Below are positions 6,804-9,991 of a stretch of DNA of 9,991 nt, in pieces. Each line of letters begins with the position of its first letter. The first letter of the stretch is position 1. A program made the position numbers and the translations under genes. The stretch is taken from contig JALULB010000202.1 of assembly GCA_027041035.1 (NCBI GenBank), forward strand, positions 1 through 9,991. The letters run 5' to 3'. This DNA is from Sedimenticola sp. (lineage in GTDB: Bacteria; Pseudomonadota; Gammaproteobacteria; Chromatiales; Chromatiaceae). The notes beneath the pieces were generated by a model. The model was not told the DNA's origin, ran no database searches, and was given only the letters and a program-made list of their open reading frames with translations.

Positions 6804-6818
6804 ACCCTTGGCAAGGGT
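6804..6818. promoter_or_regulatory. 15-bp palindrome centred on the predicted pilin transcription start
   Basis: ACCCTTG-G-CAAGGGT is a perfect 7-bp dyad with a single central base at 6811. Counting 12 bases from the -12 C of the sigma-54 element puts +1 at about 6811, so the dyad sits over the start site. It could be an operator, or a 5'-end structure in the mRNA; the one-base loop makes the full hairpin unlikely in RNA. The purine at 6812 (G on the minus strand) is a reasonable start base. Confidence 0.5.
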
Positions 6819-6821
6819 ACT

Positions 6822-6837
6822 TGCAGATGCCGTGCCA
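6822..6837 (-). promoter_or_regulatory. Sigma-54 (RpoN) -24/-12 promoter of the pilin genes
   Basis: The minus strand reads TGGCACGGCATCTGCA. This is the consensus TGGCAC-N5-TTGCA with one mismatch (C for the first T), and the invariant GG and GC doublets have the required 10-base spacing. Predicted start is near 6811, giving a leader of about 80 bases to the pilin ATG. The match, the position and the adjacent PilS/PilR genes agree with the RpoN- and PilR-dependent control known for pilA in Pseudomonas. Confidence 0.9.
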
Positions 6838-6967
6838 ACTTTTCTTTCGTTGACTGTTTGGCGTCCGCGGCAGGCAAAGCTTTAGGGATAAAGTACGGGA
6901 TAGGGGATCGGCATGCGTGGAATCGGCTCACGTTTTTGGTTTCAGCGGGCCTGATGCGGGACGCCGG

Positions 6968-6984
6968 GTGACAAAATTCGTCAC
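6968..6984. promoter_or_regulatory. Candidate PilR upstream activating site
   Basis: A 17-bp dyad, GTGACGAATTTTGTCAC on the minus strand, has 8 of its 16 paired positions forming GTGAC/GTCAC arms plus inner pairs with one mismatched pair (6973/6979). It lies about 165 bases before the predicted pilin start, within the normal range for enhancer sites of sigma-54 activators, and includes a TGTC half like those described for PilR in Pseudomonas. It follows the pilR stop by 9 bases. No T run follows, so a terminator is less likely. Binding by PilR is inferred. Confidence 0.45.
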
Positions 6985-6993
6985 ATTGTGCCC

Positions 6994-8367
6994 TCAGTTG
7001 TCGATTTCGGTCTTTTCGATGCCGAGTTTTGCCAGCCGGTAGCGTAGCGCGCGAAAGCTCAGGCCCAGTTGGCGGGCGGCGGCGGTGCGGTTCCAGCGGG
7101 TGGCTTCCAACGCGGTCAGGATGCGCTGGCGCTCGATGTCGGCCAGGTAATCTTCCAGCGGCAGGTCGTCGTCGGGTTCGGCCGGGCCGCTGGCCGGGAG
7201 GCTGGCCGGCAGCATCAGGTCGGCGGCGGTGATGCGCCCGGCCTCGCAGAGCGCCGAGGCGCGTTCGAGGATGTTTTCCAGCTCGCGCACATTGCCGGGG
7301 TAGGCGTAATCGCGTAGCTGCCGCATGGCTTCCTTGTCTATCACGGGTTTTTCCAGACCGTTCTTGCGCGCGATGCGGATCAGGAAGTGTTCCGCGAGCA
7401 GTGGGATGTCGTCGGCGTGCTGACGCAATGGCGGCATGACCAGTTCGATGACGTGCAGGCGGTAGTAGAGGTCCTGACGGAACTGGCCGGATTCGACCAA
7501 GCCGGCGAGATCCTTGTGCGTGGCGCTGATCAGGCGGATGTCGACCGGTATCTCTTGCGCGCCGCCGACCGGGCGAATACGCCTTTCCTGGATCGCGCGC
7601 AGCAGCTTGACCTGCATCGCCTGTGGCAGGTCGGCGACCTCGTCGAGAAACAGGGTGCCGCCCTCGGCGCTTTGAAATAGCCCTTTCTTGTCCTGTGTGG
7701 CGCCGGTGAAGCTGCCCTTGACGTGACCGAACAACTCGCTTTCTACCAGGTCGGGCGGGATCGCACCGCTGTTGACGGCGATGAACGGCGCGGCGGCGCG
7801 CGGGCTGTTGGCATGGATCAGGTGCGCGGCGAGTTCCTTGCCGGTGCCGGATTCGCCGCTGACGAACACCGGCGCCTGGCTGCGCCCGAGCTTCAGTATG
7901 GTCTCGCGCACCCGGTTGATGGCCTCGGAGTTGCCGAGTAGCATCGGGCGTTCCGGATCGGTGCCGGGCTGTCCGCTTGCGTCGCCCGTTGGCGTGGCAG
8001 GCTCCAGCTTCAGCGCGGCGGCGATGAGCTGGCGCAGGTTGCCGAGATCGACCGGTTTGGAGATAAAGTCGAAGGCGCCGGCCTTCAGCGCGCTGATCGC
8101 GGTCTCCATGCTGCCGTGCGCGGTGATCACCGCGCACGGCATCGCCGGGTGGCGGCTGCCGATATGTCGCACCAGGTCGATGCCGTCGCCATCCGGCAGG
8201 CGCATGTCGGTCAGGCAGAGGTCGAAGTGTTCGCTTTCCAGGAGTTGTCGCGCGGTGCCCAGGTCGGCCGCCGAGCGGGTGCTGATGCCCATTCTGCCGA
8301 GGGTGATCTCCAGCAGTTCGCGGATATCCGGTTCGTCGTCGACGATCAGCGCGGTCGGAGTACTCAT
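6994..8367 (-). CDS. pilR: Sigma-54-dependent response regulator PilR
   Basis: PilR is the NtrC-type activator that, when phosphorylated by PilS, drives RpoN polymerase open-complex formation at the pilin promoter. The 457-residue protein has three parts. The receiver (about 1-120) has acidic D10/D11 and phospho-acceptor D54 (LTDMRLP), plus K104. The AAA+ domain (about 143-370) has Walker A GESGTGKE (171-178), the sigma-54 contact loop GSFTGA (219-223 region), Walker B GTLFLDEVADLP (D242, E243), and the Arg-finger region FRQDLYYRL. A Fis-type helix-turn-helix lies at about 413-450 (NRTAAARQLGLSFRALRYRL). The loop has Ser in place of the usual Ala, as I recall for other PilR proteins. The ATG overlaps the pilS stop (ATGA), with AAGGG 7 bases upstream. 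The likely target promoter lies just downstream at 6822-6837. Confidence 0.97.
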   Translation of the reverse strand: MSTPTALIVDDEPDIRELLEITLGRMGISTRSAADLGTARQLLESEHFDLCLTDMRLPDGDGIDLVRHIGSRHPAMPCAVITAHGSMETAISALKAGAFDFISKPVDLGNLRQLIAAALKLEPATPTGDASGQPGTDPERPMLLGNSEAINRVRETILKLGRSQAPVFVSGESGTGKELAAHLIHANSPRAAAPFIAVNSGAIPPDLVESELFGHVKGSFTGATQDKKGLFQSAEGGTLFLDEVADLPQAMQVKLLRAIQERRIRPVGGAQEIPVDIRLISATHKDLAGLVESGQFRQDLYYRLHVIELVMPPLRQHADDIPLLAEHFLIRIARKNGLEKPVIDKEAMRQLRDYAYPGNVRELENILERASALCEAGRITAADLMLPASLPASGPAEPDDDLPLEDYLADIERQRILTALEATRWNRTAAARQLGLSFRALRYRLAKLGIEKTEIDN

Positions 8368-9971
8368 AGGCGGCCCTTGAAGGTCAGTCGAAAACAGCTG
8401 CCGCCGGTGGGTGGCGGGATATAGCGTAAGTCAATGTCGTTTAATTCCGCAAGCTCGCGGACGATATACAGCCCCAGGCCGGTACCGCTGTTGCGTGTCG
8501 TGAAAAAGGGCTCGAAGATGCGATTGACGGTGTCGGGCGGGATGCCGTTGCCGTTGTCGATGATGTCCAGCACCGGGTTTTTCGATTCCCGGGTCAGGCC
8601 GCCGCACAGCGTGATCTTGAGCGATTCCATCGGCTGACCGCCATGCACGACCGCGTTGCGCACGATGTTCAGGACGATCTGCGCGAGCTGGCTGGGGTCG
8701 GCGATGACCCGCGTGTTTTTCGGCGTGATCGCGATACGCCAGCGTTTGTCGCCGAGACCCAGTCCGGCCTGATTGTCCGTTATCAACTTGTCCAGCCAGT
8801 CTGCCAGCCGTAGCGCCTCGAATGCCGCCTGGGTGCGCCGTGACAGGCCGAGGACATCCTCGATGACGCGGTTCACGCGCTCGGTGTTGTCGTGGATGAT
8901 CTGCGTCAATCGTCGGTCGGCGTCGTTCAGCTCCGGCGATTCCCCGAGCAGTTGGGCGGCATGCCCGATGGCGCCCAGCGGGTTGCGGATCTCGTGCGCG
9001 ATACTCGCGGTCAGCTTGCCCAGCGAGGCGAGTTTCATGCGTGTCGCCTGGCGGTTCACCTCGCCGCTGTCCTTGATCAAGAGCATGATGCCCTGGTGCT
9101 CGGCCAGGCCGATACGGGTGAATTGCAGATTCAGTTGGCGTTCGCCGGGCAGGTTGACATCCAGATTGTCGATGCTGCCCCGTTGCTCGCGCCAATGGTT
9201 CAGCGCGCGGGCCAGCGCGGGCGAGATCTCCTCCAGCGGCGCGCGTGGCGGCGCGACCGGCATGTCGAGCAGTTGCCAGGCGGCCTCGTTGGCCATGCGC
9301 AGCACGCTGTTGTCGTCGACCACCGCGAGACCGGCCTGCATGTGTTGAATAATATAGTTGTTCAGCTCCGACAGGCGCGCCAGTTCGGCACCGCGCTGGT
9401 GGGCGAGATACTCGGATGACTTCAGTCGTTGGCTCAGGTTGCTGGCGAGTACCGCGATGGCGAAAACGGCGATGCCGAACAGGCCGGCCTGCACGTAGCC
9501 GTTGGTCGGCGCGTCGAGATAGAGCACCGCGTAGAGCTGCTCGGCGAGTACGCTTACCGCGGCCAGCGCGGCGAAGGTCAGCGCGGCGCGGGTGTCGATC
9601 AGGGTGGTGGAGATCGCCAGCGAGATCAGCAACAACATGCCGATGCCGGAGCCGATGCCGCCACTGGCATGCATCAGCAGCACGGTCGCGACGATATCGC
9701 CGAAGATCATCAGATAGACCTGGTGATGAAAGGCTGGCTGGCGCAGCGTGACGAGTAATGCGGCGATGACCGTGCTGGCGAAATACAGCAGGCTGACCAG
9801 GGCGAACAGCAACGGCTCGCGCTGGCCGAAATACTGGTGGCTGTCGGGGTAGAAGAAGTAGACCAGCGCGAGCAGGGCGCTGAGCAGTACCCGGTAGGTG
9901 GCCAGCAGGGTCAGAAGCCGCCAGCGACGCCCCGGGCGGTTGCCGCGGTCAGTCGTCGTGGTGTTCGGCAT
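8364..9971 (-). CDS. pilS: Sensor histidine kinase PilS
   Basis: PilS is the inner-membrane kinase/phosphatase partner of PilR; in Pseudomonas it senses pilin levels in the membrane. The 535-residue protein is close to the roughly 530 of the Pseudomonas protein. About six membrane segments lie near 17-41, 52-75, 84-101, 107-124, 128-150 and 160-178. A PAS-like region follows at about 200-300 (IIQHMQAGLAVVDDNSVLRMAN). The H box is SIAHEIRNPLGAIGHAAQLL with the phospho-acceptor H326. The ATPase domain has the N box NIVRNAVVHG (N435/N439), G1 DNGNGIP (472-478), F box IFEPFFTT (485-492) and G2 SGTGLGLYIV (495-504). All catalytic motifs are intact. The ATG at 9971 has only a weak GGGA site, and only 20 bases of upstream sequence are visible, so its promoter is outside the window. 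Confidence 0.97.
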   Translation of the reverse strand: MPNTTTTDRGNRPGRRWRLLTLLATYRVLLSALLALVYFFYPDSHQYFGQREPLLFALVSLLYFASTVIAALLVTLRQPAFHHQVYLMIFGDIVATVLLMHASGGIGSGIGMLLLISLAISTTLIDTRAALTFAALAAVSVLAEQLYAVLYLDAPTNGYVQAGLFGIAVFAIAVLASNLSQRLKSSEYLAHQRGAELARLSELNNYIIQHMQAGLAVVDDNSVLRMANEAAWQLLDMPVAPPRAPLEEISPALARALNHWREQRGSIDNLDVNLPGERQLNLQFTRIGLAEHQGIMLLIKDSGEVNRQATRMKLASLGKLTASIAHEIRNPLGAIGHAAQLLGESPELNDADRRLTQIIHDNTERVNRVIEDVLGLSRRTQAAFEALRLADWLDKLITDNQAGLGLGDKRWRIAITPKNTRVIADPSQLAQIVLNIVRNAVVHGGQPMESLKITLCGGLTRESKNPVLDIIDNGNGIPPDTVNRIFEPFFTTRNSGTGLGLYIVRELAELNDIDLRYIPPPTGGSCFRLTFKGRL

Positions 9972-9991
9972 GTTCCCGGCTGCAATACCAC

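Noticed and set aside
6590..8137. Open frame of 515 codons on the minus strand in another frame of pilR, running through the promoter gap into the first pilin
   Set aside because: It overlaps two real genes and a promoter, and its product is mostly Arg, Pro, Ala and His, the usual look of a frame-shifted GC-rich gene.
8892..9419. Open frame of 175 codons on the plus strand opposite pilS
   Set aside because: Antisense to the kinase core; no supporting start signal or motif.
1..9991. CRISPR arrays, insertion sequences, tRNA genes or a defence or phage system
   Set aside because: Neither strand shows regularly spaced repeats, transposase motifs, terminal inverted repeats or a cloverleaf; nearly all of the window is accounted for by pilus, CoA and division genes.

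Overview
The window is a chromosomal type IV pilus (T4P) locus from a GC-rich gammaproteobacterium. Every gene I can support lies on the minus strand, so transcription runs from high to low coordinates. The order pilB-pilC-pilD-coaE-zapD is a familiar gammaproteobacterial arrangement, and the proteins resemble the Pseudomonas-type T4aP machinery. I cannot name the genus. The organisation pilSR, pilins, pilBCD on one strand differs from Pseudomonas, where pilA and pilBCD are divergent and pilSR lies elsewhere.

Layout in transcription order: (1) pilS (9971-8364) and pilR (8367-6994) form an ATGA-overlapping two-component operon. (2) A 261-bp control region (6993-6733) holds a clear sigma-54 promoter (6837-6822), a 15-bp palindrome centred on the predicted transcription start (6818-6804), and an upstream dyad (6984-6968) that could be a PilR site. 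(3) Three prepilin genes follow: a probable major pilin (6732-6289), a paralogous pilin (6212-5784) separated from it by a strong 13-bp stem hairpin (6271-6240), and a divergent cysteine-containing pilin-like protein (5763-5320). (4) A 137-bp gap contains a weak -10-like hexamer and a weak hairpin. (5) The assembly genes follow almost without gaps: pilB (extension ATPase), pilC (platform protein), pilD (prepilin peptidase/methylase), then the housekeeping genes coaE (last step of CoA synthesis) and zapD (FtsZ-ring associated), the last cut off by the window edge.

The genes form one functional unit. PilS/PilR plus RpoN would switch on the pilin genes. PilD cleaves and methylates the three prepilins. 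PilB and PilC polymerise them. CoaE and ZapD ride in the same operon but serve metabolism and division.

The core machinery is ordinary. The parts worth a second look are the tandem cysteine-free pilins with a nearly identical 65-bp segment, the divergent third pilin with a hydrophobic leader and four C-terminal cysteines, the hairpin between the pilins that could re-pair with the next gene's leader, and the palindrome placed on the sigma-54 start site. I see no mobile element, CRISPR array, tRNA or rRNA.
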